Origin: Arthrobacter globiformis
GTDB taxonomy: Bacteria; Actinomycetota; Actinomycetes; Actinomycetales; Micrococcaceae
Direction of reading: 5' to 3'
Assembly (NCBI RefSeq): GCF_030817195.1
Contig: NZ_JAUSYZ010000001.1
Coordinates: 2,356,001 to 2,420,000 of the forward strand
DNA: 64,000 nt
This document shows, piece after piece, positions 25,677-34,399 of this stretch. Under the pieces are notes generated by a model. It had not been told where the DNA came from. It was given only the letters and a program-made list of their open reading frames with translations, and made no database searches. The number at the start of each line of letters is the position of its first letter. The stretch's first letter is position 1. The position numbers and the translations under genes were made by a program.

Positions 25677-26639
25677 ATGGTAAGGCTAAGCGCTGAGAGG
25701 CTGGCGCACGCCGCGTTCCTGTACTACGTCCAGGGCCTGTCCCAAATGGAGGTAGCCAAGCAGTTGGGTGTGACGCGCTCGAATGTTTCCCGCATGCTCA
25801 CCGCCGCCAGGGAACAATACATCGTCAAGTTCGAGATCGCCTACCCGCTGGACCGGGACCCCGCCATGGAGCAACGTCTCCTGACCAGGTTCTCCAATGA
25901 CGGCATCTCGGAAGTGATCGTCGTGCCAGGACGCGAAACCGGAGTCGGCGCGTCCAGCCATGGGCTGCTGGCAGTCGGCCAGGCCGGAGTTGGCTGGCTT
26001 GATAAAAACCTCAACGATGGCCAGACTCTGGGCCTGTGCTGGGGCAGCACCGTCGAGGCCATGGTCGACAGCGCCCATTTCAACCGGCGTGTTGATGTCG
26101 AAGTCGTGCAGCTCGCAGGCGAACTCAGCATCGACTCCCGATTCTCCGGCCACGACCTCGTGAGGAATCTGGCAGAAAAACTGGGTGGACGGTACCGCTA
26201 CTTCAACGCCCCGGCAACAACCCAGGACGAAGCCACGGCGGCGGCCCTCATGAAGACGGAGCAGGTCGCCAACGCCCTCGCCCTGGGACGAACCTCAGAC
26301 GTGGCCGTTCTGGGCATCGGCCAATACGGCATGGACAGTTCCAATCTCTTCCTCCAGCGGGCCGGCGCATCTGACGAGGAGATCCGCGAAGCGGTCGAAC
26401 GCGGTGCGGTTGGACAGATCTCCGGGCGCTTTTACGACAGGGAAGGCAAACAGCTCGACCTTGCCATCAACCGACGGATCATTTCGCTGGACCTTGACGA
26501 TCTTAGAGACATCGATACGGTAGTGGCTGTTGCCAGCGGACCCTTTAAAGCCGAAGCAGTCAGCGCCGCCATCAAGGGAGGCCTTGTGAACGTTCTCATC
26601 GTTGACAGCTCCCTCGGGCAGGCCCTGGAAGCAGCCTAA
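25677..26639 (+). CDS. SorC/DeoR-type sugar-binding transcriptional regulator
   Basis: A 320-residue regulator: N-terminal helix-turn-helix (AAFLYYVQGLSQMEVAKQLG followed by VTRSNVSRMLTAAREQ), then the SorC sugar-phosphate-binding domain with LGLCWGSTVEAM, DVAVLGIGQYGMDSS and VVAVASGPFKAEAVSAAIKGG. ATG 25677 has GGGAG 5 bases upstream. SorC proteins sense phosphorylated pathway intermediates, as EryD does for erythritol. The duplicated palindromes at 19058-19087 and 27063-27092 are its likely operators. TGAAAACAGTTTCA at 25632-25645, just upstream, may serve autoregulation. Confidence 0.88.
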   Translation: MVRLSAERLAHAAFLYYVQGLSQMEVAKQLGVTRSNVSRMLTAAREQYIVKFEIAYPLDRDPAMEQRLLTRFSNDGISEVIVVPGRETGVGASSHGLLAVGQAGVGWLDKNLNDGQTLGLCWGSTVEAMVDSAHFNRRVDVEVVQLAGELSIDSRFSGHDLVRNLAEKLGGRYRYFNAPATTQDEATAAALMKTEQVANALALGRTSDVAVLGIGQYGMDSSNLFLQRAGASDEEIREAVERGAVGQISGRFYDREGKQLDLAINRRIISLDLDDLRDIDTVVAVASGPFKAEAVSAAIKGGLVNVLIVDSSLGQALEAA

Positions 26640-27028
26640 ACAGGCCCCGCATCCCCCGCTCACCAGCCACACCTGGCAGCGCCTCCGCCGGTAAGCTGCC
26701 GGCCGCCCAGGGTCGCTGGGAAGCCGGGCATCTACCGCAGCCGGTCCCGTGGGTGCAAGCCCCTCCAAGACACTCCAAGTCGGCCGGTCCGAGACGCTGT
26801 AAGCCGCCGGATCCATCCCTGCTTCCGCCGTCACTCTCCCTGGACGGCTTTGACGCGTACGCGTATCTGCCGCACCAGCCCGCCACCGTCCATTTCAACG
26901 CGGCGCGCACACGTCTCCGACCGGCGTGAGATCGCCGTCCAGTGCGCCATCAGCACGCATCCCTATTGCGGGGAAGCCCGCGAAGTCCCATTAATCACTG
27001 CCCGCCGCGGGGACAGGGCAAAGGCTCA
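26640..27028. other. Intergenic stretch between the two operons
   Basis: About 390 bp with no recognisable gene. It separates SorC from the promoter/operator region of the transporter operon. Confidence 0.45.
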
Positions 27029-27092
27029 TTGACATATGTGACTCATGACACTAGCCTAGAACTCACATAAGTGATTCCACTCACGAATGTGA
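27029..27092 (+). promoter_or_regulatory. Promoter and operators of the ABC-transporter operon
   Basis: TTGACA (27029-27034), 17 bp, then TAGCCT (27052-27057) is a plausible promoter. Three copies of the operator element lie on it: TGACATATGTGA (27030-27041, overlapping the -35), TCACATAAGTGA (27063-27074) and TCACGAATGTGA (27081-27092). The last two repeat the 18-bp offset seen at 19058/19076. Confidence 0.65.
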
Positions 27093-27189
27093 TTTTAGTC
27101 TTAGCCGAGATGAAACCTCAGCCCGAGGTGGGGCGGCGTTTCACGGCAACTAGCTTTCCGACAAACTTCTTATGAAACGTGAGTATCCA

Positions 27190-28572
27190 ATGACGAATCC
27201 ACAGCATCTTGAAGACCGTGCAAAGTCCGGACTCGTTGCCCGCTTGAACGAGCGCGGCGACTTCCGCCGCCGCCAGTTCCTGCAGGGCCTCGGTGTCGGC
27301 GCGCTGGCTCTGGGCGCGGGGGGCGCCCTGGCCGGATGCAGTGAACCTCTGGGTGCAGGATCGGGTGCCGGCACCACGGGCGCGGGAGGGGCCGGTAAGG
27401 TAGCCCTCGCATCCGTTCCCACCCTGACCAACGAATACTTCACCATGTGGAAAGCCGGTGGCACGGAAGCCGCTCAAGCTCTTGGGCTGACCTACCGGAT
27501 GCAAAGCTACGAGGGCTCGGCGTCGGCGCAGATTGATCAGCTGCGCTCAGCCAAAGCTGCGGGCGCAAGTCAGGTGGTGACATTTCCGATCAATAATGAT
27601 GCCGTACGCCAAATGGGCGAGATCCTAGCCGGCCAGGACATCCAGCTGGCGACCTCCTTCGCAGCGACCCCGTGGATGGTGCCGTCCGAACCGGGATACC
27701 AGGACCATTATTCGACGCTGTTCACGCCGCGGGAGGTCCTGGGGCAGAAGGCCATGAGTGAGGCAGTTTTCAAAGCCATTGGCGGCAAGGGAAACGTCGT
27801 CTACATTCAGGGCGCTCCGACGAACCGGACCTCCAACGCCCGCGAGAAGGGCTTCGACATGGCCGTGGCGAACTTCCCGGGGATCAACGTGCTGGCGAAA
27901 CAGGACGGCAAGGAAACGGGTCAGGACACCCGCCCGGTCGTCCAGACCATGCTTTCCCGCTTCAACAACATCGATGCCATCATCTGCCACAACTCCTCGG
28001 AGGCTTTGGGTGCGGTGTCGGTTCTTGAAGAAAAGGGCAACGACCACATCAAGGTGGGCGGGACGGACGAGCAGATCGCGATTCTCGACAAGCTGATCCA
28101 GGGTCCGAACGTCGTCGCTGTGCAGTCGATTTTTGGTACCTGGCTGGGGGGTTACATGATTGTCCGCAACTACGACCTGGCCAATGGCGTCAAGCTGGAT
28201 CCGATCGAGCGCATGATCTTCCAAGACTCCCTGATCATCGATACAAAAGAATCAGCCCAGGAGTACAAGAAGATCGCAACCTCACCCACCACCGGCTTTG
28301 ACTGGAAAAAGATGTCGCGCCACCTGAACCCTGATACCTGGGACACGCAGGTCGCACTCGCACCGGTTGATCCGGTCAAGTTCTTCACCGAAGACCTCAA
28401 CACCCCGAAGCCGGCCGGGTTCAAGTTCCCGGAGGCCCTCCAGTCGTCGCTGGATGCAGGCGGAGTTAAAAAGTTTACCGACCTGTATGCCCGGCATGCC
28501 CAGACCAACCCGTATGCAACAGCCATCAAGCTCACGACAACGGGAGCCACCGTCTTCGGAACGAAGTTCTAA
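27190..28572 (+). CDS. Sugar-type ABC transporter substrate-binding lipoprotein (Tat-exported)
   Basis: A 460-residue type I periplasmic-binding protein. The N-terminus has a twin-arginine motif RRRQFLQ (residues 26-32), a hydrophobic stretch and the lipobox LAGC with the lipidated Cys50, so it is folded in the cytoplasm, exported by Tat and anchored outside. The body has the ribose-binding-protein pattern (SVPTLTNEYF, KGNVVYIQGAPTNRTSNARE, AIICHNSSEALGAV). It captures the pathway substrate for the ATPase/permease that follow. ATG 27190 is preferred over ATG 27172 for its better-placed GTGAG. First gene of the second regulon operon. Confidence 0.88.
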   Translation: MTNPQHLEDRAKSGLVARLNERGDFRRRQFLQGLGVGALALGAGGALAGCSEPLGAGSGAGTTGAGGAGKVALASVPTLTNEYFTMWKAGGTEAAQALGLTYRMQSYEGSASAQIDQLRSAKAAGASQVVTFPINNDAVRQMGEILAGQDIQLATSFAATPWMVPSEPGYQDHYSTLFTPREVLGQKAMSEAVFKAIGGKGNVVYIQGAPTNRTSNAREKGFDMAVANFPGINVLAKQDGKETGQDTRPVVQTMLSRFNNIDAIICHNSSEALGAVSVLEEKGNDHIKVGGTDEQIAILDKLIQGPNVVAVQSIFGTWLGGYMIVRNYDLANGVKLDPIERMIFQDSLIIDTKESAQEYKKIATSPTTGFDWKKMSRHLNPDTWDTQVALAPVDPVKFFTEDLNTPKPAGFKFPEALQSSLDAGGVKKFTDLYARHAQTNPYATAIKLTTTGATVFGTKF

Positions 28573-28574
28573 CC

Positions 28575-30095
28575 ATGGGTGCGGACAGCTCGCTGCTGGA
28601 GATCAGGGACCTCACCAAGGCTTTCAAGGGGGTCAAAGCTTTGGACGCAGTGTCCTTTGACCTTCGTCTCGGCGAAGTCGTCGGGCTGGCAGGACACAAC
28701 GGGGCCGGCAAATCCACGCTGCTGAACATCCTTTCCGGAGTTTTCACTGCGGATTCAGGATCGATGACACTCTCGGGCAGGACATACCGGCCAACATCCT
28801 ATTCGGGGGCAACCGGAGCCGGCGTCTTCCGCATTTATCAGGAGCTCTCGGTCATCGACAATCTCACCGTCGCCGAAAACCTGACGCTGGGAACAGAGAA
28901 GCACATCCGGAAGTTTGGCCTGCTCACCCCCAAGCGCACGACGGCGACGGCGGCTGATTTTCTGGAGGACGTCGGCCTCGGCGACCTCGACGCGAAGAAG
29001 CGCGTGGAGCAGCTCACGATGGCTGAGCGGCAGCTCGTCGAAATCGCCAAGGCGCTCTACATGGCCCGGCTGGCGAAGATTGAGAAGCCGGTCTTGCTGC
29101 TGGATGAACCGACAAGCGGTCTCACTCAGACGCAGGTCGACTTCCTCGAGGGCCACATCAACAAGCTCCGCAGTCAGATGGGCATCATCCTGACCACCCA
29201 CCGCGGCAGCGAGCTTCTCGAATGGAGCGACAGGGTGGTCGTGCTGCGTGACGGACGGGTGGTCGGCGAACCCGATCCGCGCACGACATCTGCCGAGGAA
29301 CTCGGCCAGCTCATGGTCGGCGAAGCAGAGGTCACACGGCATGCCCGCCGGGATGTCCGCACGGAGCAGGGCAACCCGGTCCTGGAGCTGCAGGACCTCG
29401 TCCTGCCCAGCCTGGAAGAACCGGTGAACCTGGTGCTGCAACCAGGGGAGGTCGTTGCACTCATTGGAGAATCCGAGGAAAAAACGCAGATCGCCAGGTG
29501 CATCTCGGGGCTGCTGAAAGCATCGTCCGGAGAAGTCCGGGTCAACGGAGCAAAGGTCCCGCCGACCGTCAAGGGCGCCCTTGACGCCGGAGTGAGGTTT
29601 GTTCCCGCTGACCGGGGAGGGGAGGGACTTTCACTCCTTCACTCCGTTCAGGACAATCTGGCCCTGGGTGCAATGGCTGCCGAGCGCCGGCAGGACCTTG
29701 CCCGTAAACCAAAGGCCGAGAAGGCGTTCGCCCAGGACCTCGTCTCCAAATACGGGGTGAAAATCGCCAGCCTGGAACAGGCCTCAGGGTCTCTCTCCGG
29801 CGGTAACCAGCAGAAGCTCCTTGTGGCCCGTGCCATGTCAGAGGCGGCGCAAGTCATCGTCCTGGACAAACCGACGCGCGGCATCGACGTCCACGCCAAA
29901 TCCGAGATCTTTCGCCTGATTCTGGAAGCGTCCGACCGGGGAGTTTCAGTTCTCGTCGCCAGCGACGAACCGGAAGAGCTAATGCCGATCTGCGACCGGC
30001 TCATCGCTTTCCGCAACGGGAAAGTCAGCGCAGAATTCAATTGCCGGTCCGGAGCGGAACCCACGCTGACCGAACTTGCAGAAGCAACCTCATAG
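28575..30095 (+). CDS. Sugar ABC transporter ATPase (RbsA/MglA type, two domains)
   Basis: A 506-residue fused double ATPase. Domain 1 is complete: GHNGAGKST Walker A, LTMAERQLVEIAKAL signature, LLLDEPTSGLT Walker B. Domain 2 has a degenerate Walker A (GESEEKTQ), a full LSGGNQQKLLVARAM signature and VLDKPTRGID at Walker B, where the usual Glu is Lys (codon at 29868). Asymmetric sites are normal in this family, but the Lys is unusual. It lies 2 bp after the binding-protein gene and 18 bp before the permease gene. Confidence 0.9.
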   Translation: MGADSSLLEIRDLTKAFKGVKALDAVSFDLRLGEVVGLAGHNGAGKSTLLNILSGVFTADSGSMTLSGRTYRPTSYSGATGAGVFRIYQELSVIDNLTVAENLTLGTEKHIRKFGLLTPKRTTATAADFLEDVGLGDLDAKKRVEQLTMAERQLVEIAKALYMARLAKIEKPVLLLDEPTSGLTQTQVDFLEGHINKLRSQMGIILTTHRGSELLEWSDRVVVLRDGRVVGEPDPRTTSAEELGQLMVGEAEVTRHARRDVRTEQGNPVLELQDLVLPSLEEPVNLVLQPGEVVALIGESEEKTQIARCISGLLKASSGEVRVNGAKVPPTVKGALDAGVRFVPADRGGEGLSLLHSVQDNLALGAMAAERRQDLARKPKAEKAFAQDLVSKYGVKIASLEQASGSLSGGNQQKLLVARAMSEAAQVIVLDKPTRGIDVHAKSEIFRLILEASDRGVSVLVASDEPEELMPICDRLIAFRNGKVSAEFNCRSGAEPTLTELAEATS

Positions 30096-30113
30096 TTTCA
30101 AGGGAGAATCACC

Positions 30114-31154
30114 ATGAGTTCCGAACCACTGGCAGCCTCAAAGCCGCCCACCAGCACCGGCAGCCTGCCAAAAGGGCCAGGACTTGGGCAAGTACGCCCG
30201 ATAAGCAAGACGGGATTTATGAACCGCGACCGACTCCAGACCCTTCTGCTGGTCGCGGCCCTGGTCATCCTGCCCATTGTCTTTGTCTCAATGAACCCGC
30301 AGTACCTGTCACCGGGAAACCTCGACAGCATGATGCGCCAGAGTTCCGTGCTGCTCCTGGTGGTTGCCGCAGGAACGGCCCCGATCCTGCTCGGTTCCAT
30401 CGACCTGTCCGTCGGCGCGATCGTATCGTTGTGCGCGGTCTCGGCCGCGCTGCTTGCCCAGTCCATGGGACAGGCAGCAGTTTTCCTCGTGCTGCCGCTC
30501 GGCCTGCTCATCGGCCTGTTCAACGGCGTCATCGTCTCCTACATCAAGCTCCCGTCATTCCTTGTAACGCTGGGAACGTCATTCGCTTTTGGCGGCATCG
30601 CCCTCCTTCTGTCCGGCGGCTTTCCCGTCCAGCTGATCAGCGGTCCCTTGAACGCGGCCTTCCAGCGCAGCCTTTTCGGGATCTTCCCCCTTCCCCTGGT
30701 GTACGCCGTCATCCTCTGGCTGCTGCTGATCGTCTTTTTGAGGCGCACCGCGACCGGCCGCTTCATCTACGCAATCGGCGGGAACGAACGCGCCGCAAAG
30801 GTATGCGGCGTTAATGTCCGCTGGGTGAAGGCTCTGGCCTTCGGCGCCAGCGGCCTGTGCTGCGCCCTTGCCGGAGTGCTGGTGCTCTTCTCGACCACCG
30901 CCGCCACCCCGGATATCGGCAACTCTTTCCTCCTGCCCTCCATCGCAGCCATCGTCATGGGCGGCACTCCGCTCTCCGGCGGCCAGGGCGGCGCGGCACG
31001 CGGCCTCATCGGCACCCTGATCCTGGTGGAGCTGACCAACGGAATGCTGATCATCGGCCTGCCCCCGGCAGCCCAGCAGATCGTTCAGGGACTCGTGGTC
31101 ATCCTCGCAGTTCTCCTGACCTTCGACCGCCGCGGCGTGTCAGTAGTTAAATAG
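30114..31154 (+). CDS. Sugar ABC transporter permease (RbsC type)
   Basis: A 346-residue inner-membrane permease with about 8-10 hydrophobic spans and the RbsC-family motifs GSIDLSVGAIVSLCAV, GLFNGVIVSYIKLPSFLVTLG and AIGGNERAAKVCGVNV (cytoplasmic coupling loop). It probably works as a homodimer with the fused ATPase. Start ATG 30114 has GGGAG 8 bases upstream. Confidence 0.9.
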   Translation: MSSEPLAASKPPTSTGSLPKGPGLGQVRPISKTGFMNRDRLQTLLLVAALVILPIVFVSMNPQYLSPGNLDSMMRQSSVLLLVVAAGTAPILLGSIDLSVGAIVSLCAVSAALLAQSMGQAAVFLVLPLGLLIGLFNGVIVSYIKLPSFLVTLGTSFAFGGIALLLSGGFPVQLISGPLNAAFQRSLFGIFPLPLVYAVILWLLLIVFLRRTATGRFIYAIGGNERAAKVCGVNVRWVKALAFGASGLCCALAGVLVLFSTTAATPDIGNSFLLPSIAAIVMGGTPLSGGQGGAARGLIGTLILVELTNGMLIIGLPPAAQQIVQGLVVILAVLLTFDRRGVSVVK

Positions 31155-31232
31155 CGCCACGGCAGGCCCGATTACACTACAGCGACGGGTTCAATCTACG
31201 CCCACGCTGTACCGCAACTAGGAGAAAATTAG

Positions 31233-32795
31233 ATGGCCACTCGGCTACTTGGGATAGATTTCGGCACAGGCGGCGCCAAAGCCTGCATCATTGACGATCA
31301 GGGCGAAGTCCTCGCGTACGCGTTCCGTGAATACCCCATCTTCCACCCCCGTCCGGGATGGTCGGAGCACGACCCGGAGACCTACTGGCGGGTGACGTGC
31401 GAAATGATCCAGCAGGTGCTGCGGGACACCCAGTGCCTGCCGCAGGAAATCGCGGGAATAGCCGTCTCCAGCGCCTTGCCGTCCATGGTGCTGGTCGATG
31501 ACCAGGGCCGTCCGGTGGCCCCTGCCATGAATCTCATGGACCGTCGCGCCCTGGACGAAGTCACCGTCATCAGGAACATCGTGGGGGAGTCCGTCATCGA
31601 GGACGTGACGGCCAACCGCATCGAGGACCATCCCAACCTGGTCAACCTTTTCTGGTATCAGCGCAACAAACCGCAGATCTATGACAAGGTCTACAAAGCC
31701 CTCACCATCGACGGCTTCATCGTGTCCCGGCTCACCGGCGAGTTCACCCTCAACACAAGCTCGGCCGTTTTCTACGGGGTCGCCTTCGACATCCGAAAAG
31801 GCGTCTTCCACGACGACATCCTCGAAAAGCTCCACATTGACCCGAACATCCTGCCCCGCCTCTGCGACAGCACCGACGTGGTGGGAAGCATCACGACCGA
31901 GGCTGCCGGCGCCACCGGCCTCCACGCCGGCACTCGCGTCGTTGGAGGACAGGTCGACTGCAACGCAGGCTGGATCGCCGGCGGAGCGGTCGAACCCGGG
32001 GACATGCAGCTGAACCTCGGGACCAGCGGCGTCCTCGGCGTCGTGCACCAGAACATGGACTACCTCAGCTCCCCGGACGGTCTCCGGATGGTGAACATCC
32101 CGTACACCACCTCGCCCCGGGACACGTTCTCAGCCGTGGCGGTCACGACCACCGGCGGGCAGGCCCTGCGGTACCTCCGCGATACCTTCGGCGAGGGCGA
32201 GGCCGATGTGGAGCGACTCCTGAAGGTCAGCTCCTATGACCTGATCACCCTCCAGGCCCGCGACGTCCCGCCTGGCAGCGAAGGGTTGCTGGTGCTGCCC
32301 TACCTGATGGGTGAGCGTTCTCCTATTTGGGATACGTCAGCCCGCGCCGTCATGTTCGGTCTCTCACTGCATCATCACCGAGGCCACGTTTTCCGGGCTT
32401 TCATGGAAGGCGTCGCATACGCGCTCTTTGACTCGTTCTCGGTTCTGCAGCGGACCGGACTGAAGATCAACCACCCTCTCATCTTCAACGAGGGTGGGGC
32501 GAAAAGCGAAGTCTGGCGCCGGATCATCACGGACGTTTTCGGCATCCCGACGGCAATGCTCAAGGGCCGCACCGGGGCGCCCCTCGGGGACGCCATCCTG
32601 GCCGGCGTGGGCGTGGGAGTGTTCGATGACTTCAGTGTCGCCAAGGAGTGGTGCACCTATAGGGAGTACCTTGAGCCCGACCAGCAGAACCACGACATGT
32701 ACATGGAGTACTTCCAGCTGTACAAAAACATCTACGCCAACGTGCAGGGCAACTTCCAAGACCTCCAATCAATCGTTCGCCGCCACCAAAACTGA
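31233..32795 (+). CDS. FGGY-family carbohydrate kinase, xylulokinase-like
   Basis: The 520-residue kinase has GIDFGTGGAKACIIDDQG, WSEHDPETYW, TIDGFIVSRLTGEFTLNTSS, QLNLGTSGVLG and NEGGAKSEVWRRIITDVFG with the ATP-binding C-terminal lobe. It is in the xylulokinase/ribulokinase part of FGGY and differs from the GlpK-like kinase at 24128. Two kinases in one regulon suggest two phosphorylatable compounds, for example a polyol and the ketose made from it. AGGAG lies 8 bases before the ATG. Same operon as the ABC importer. Confidence 0.88.
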   Translation: MATRLLGIDFGTGGAKACIIDDQGEVLAYAFREYPIFHPRPGWSEHDPETYWRVTCEMIQQVLRDTQCLPQEIAGIAVSSALPSMVLVDDQGRPVAPAMNLMDRRALDEVTVIRNIVGESVIEDVTANRIEDHPNLVNLFWYQRNKPQIYDKVYKALTIDGFIVSRLTGEFTLNTSSAVFYGVAFDIRKGVFHDDILEKLHIDPNILPRLCDSTDVVGSITTEAAGATGLHAGTRVVGGQVDCNAGWIAGGAVEPGDMQLNLGTSGVLGVVHQNMDYLSSPDGLRMVNIPYTTSPRDTFSAVAVTTTGGQALRYLRDTFGEGEADVERLLKVSSYDLITLQARDVPPGSEGLLVLPYLMGERSPIWDTSARAVMFGLSLHHHRGHVFRAFMEGVAYALFDSFSVLQRTGLKINHPLIFNEGGAKSEVWRRIITDVFGIPTAMLKGRTGAPLGDAILAGVGVGVFDDFSVAKEWCTYREYLEPDQQNHDMYMEYFQLYKNIYANVQGNFQDLQSIVRRHQN

Positions 32796-32912
32796 CCGGA
32801 ACCGACACGTCTTCGCCCTGCTGCCAGTGACCAGTCCCTACCGGACCGACAAGGTCCCTCGCAAACACCGTCCCGCCGGGACACATCCGCCCCCTTCAAC
32901 GAGGAGAACACA

Positions 32913-33680
32913 GTGAGTGCCCCAAAGTTCACGCTGGAAAACAAGACCGCCGTCGTCACAGGAGCAAGCAGCGGCATCGGCCGGGCCATTGCCGTGGCCA
33001 TCGCTGAACTGGGAGCCGCAGTAGGCTGCGTCGACCTGCCCGGCAGCGACCTGGAAGGCGTCACCGCCGAGATCAAGAATTCTGGAGGCCGAGCCGCGTA
33101 CTTCGCGGCCGACGTCACCCAGCCCCAGGACATGATCAATGCCGTAGCCAGCATTGAACAGGAACTGGGAGCAATCTCCCTGGCAGTCAACGCCGCAGGC
33201 ATCGCTAACGCAGCCCCCGCAGAAGATATGCCGCTTGCACAGTGGCAGAAGGTTCTGGACGTCGACCTGACCGGGGTGTTCCTGTCTTGCCAGGCAGAAG
33301 GCAACGCCATGCTCCGCAACGGCGGCGGATCCATCGTTAACATCGCCTCGATGTCCGCCACCATCGCCAATAGAGGACTGCTCCAGGCCCACTACAACAC
33401 CGCTAAGGCAGGGGTGGTTCACTTGGGCAAGAGCCTGGCCTGGGAATGGGCATCCCGCGGCATCAGGGTCAATAGCGTCAGCCCGGGCTACACCAACACG
33501 CCCATGACCAAGCGCCCCGAACAGGCCAGCGCCATGGCCGGCTACGCACAAGACACCCCTCTGGGCAGAAATGCCGAACCTGAAGACATCGCCGGACCCG
33601 TGGCATTCCTCCTCAGCGACGCAGCAGCATTTGTGACAGGAGTTGATCTGCTGGTCGATGGCGGATTCGTCATCTGGTGA
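32913..33680 (+). CDS. SDR family NAD(P)-dependent oxidoreductase
   Basis: A 255-residue classical short-chain dehydrogenase: TGASSGIGRAIAVA cofactor motif at about residue 17, VNAAGIANA, catalytic Ser in NIASMSATIA, and YNTAK with the Tyr-Lys pair. PGYTNTPM closes the active site. GTG 32913 follows GAGGAG by 7 bases. In this operon it probably interconverts a polyol and its ketose before phosphorylation. The substrate is not determinable from sequence. Confidence 0.88.
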   Translation: MSAPKFTLENKTAVVTGASSGIGRAIAVAIAELGAAVGCVDLPGSDLEGVTAEIKNSGGRAAYFAADVTQPQDMINAVASIEQELGAISLAVNAAGIANAAPAEDMPLAQWQKVLDVDLTGVFLSCQAEGNAMLRNGGGSIVNIASMSATIANRGLLQAHYNTAKAGVVHLGKSLAWEWASRGIRVNSVSPGYTNTPMTKRPEQASAMAGYAQDTPLGRNAEPEDIAGPVAFLLSDAAAFVTGVDLLVDGGFVIW

Positions 33681-33736
33681 GTCTTGCGTCGGCTTGAAAG
33701 AATCCTCCAACGACCTCCCAAAGAAAGGAACATACC

Positions 33737-34189
33737 TTGTCACCTCCTGCCACTTCCTCCTTCCGGGTAGCGATCGTTGGTGCCCGATGGCATGCCGACA
33801 TCGTTGATCGTGCGGTCAACAGCTTCCAGACGCGACTCAAGGAACTCGGCATCGTCAACGTGGATGTCCACCAAGTGCCAGGGGCCTTCGAAATTCCTCT
33901 ACTCGTCCGACGGCTCGCAGCGTCCGGTCAGTACGACGGTATCGCCACCTCTGCCCTAGTGGTTGACGGAGGTATTTATCGCCACGAGTTTGTCGCACAA
34001 AGCGTCGTGGACGCTCTCATGAGAGTCCAGTTGGAAACGGACGTACCAGTATTCTCCGGTGTCCTAACTCCTCACCATTTTCACGAGCACGAAGAGCACC
34101 GCAACCAGTTTTCCCAGCATTTCGTGACCAAGGGGAAGGAGCTGGCAGACGCTCTCGCCTCAACTCTCACAACATTGGCGTCCCTGTAG
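33737..34189 (+). CDS. Type II lumazine synthase homologue (RibH2-like)
   Basis: A 150-residue protein matching the decameric type II 6,7-dimethyl-8-ribityllumazine synthases: VAIVGARWHADIVD, VPGAFEIPLLVRRLA, VVDGGIYRHEFVAQSVVDAL (with the active-site His83) and VLTPHHFHEHEEH. The canonical enzyme joins 3,4-dihydroxybutanone-4-phosphate to an aminouracil in riboflavin synthesis. Here it is the last gene of a sugar-catabolic operon with no other rib gene, so it may act on a tetrulose-phosphate-like intermediate instead. Start TTG 33737 has AAGGA 7 bases upstream. Confidence 0.85.
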   Translation: MSPPATSSFRVAIVGARWHADIVDRAVNSFQTRLKELGIVNVDVHQVPGAFEIPLLVRRLAASGQYDGIATSALVVDGGIYRHEFVAQSVVDALMRVQLETDVPVFSGVLTPHHFHEHEEHRNQFSQHFVTKGKELADALASTLTTLASL

Positions 34190-34399
34190 GTCCAACCACA
34201 CCTGGTGGATGAGCTCGCTGGAGCTCCAGTCCTGCGCGGTGGCATCACTGCAGGCTACGAGATCAACCGTCACCGGCCCCGGCGGCGCCCCGACTCGTCC
34301 AGTTAAAGCTCTGCCCTGGTGGGAATGAAGACCGGTTCCGGCAACAGGTTCTGAACTTAGGGCATGCGGCAACTAGTTAAGCGGGACGTTTCTGACTGA

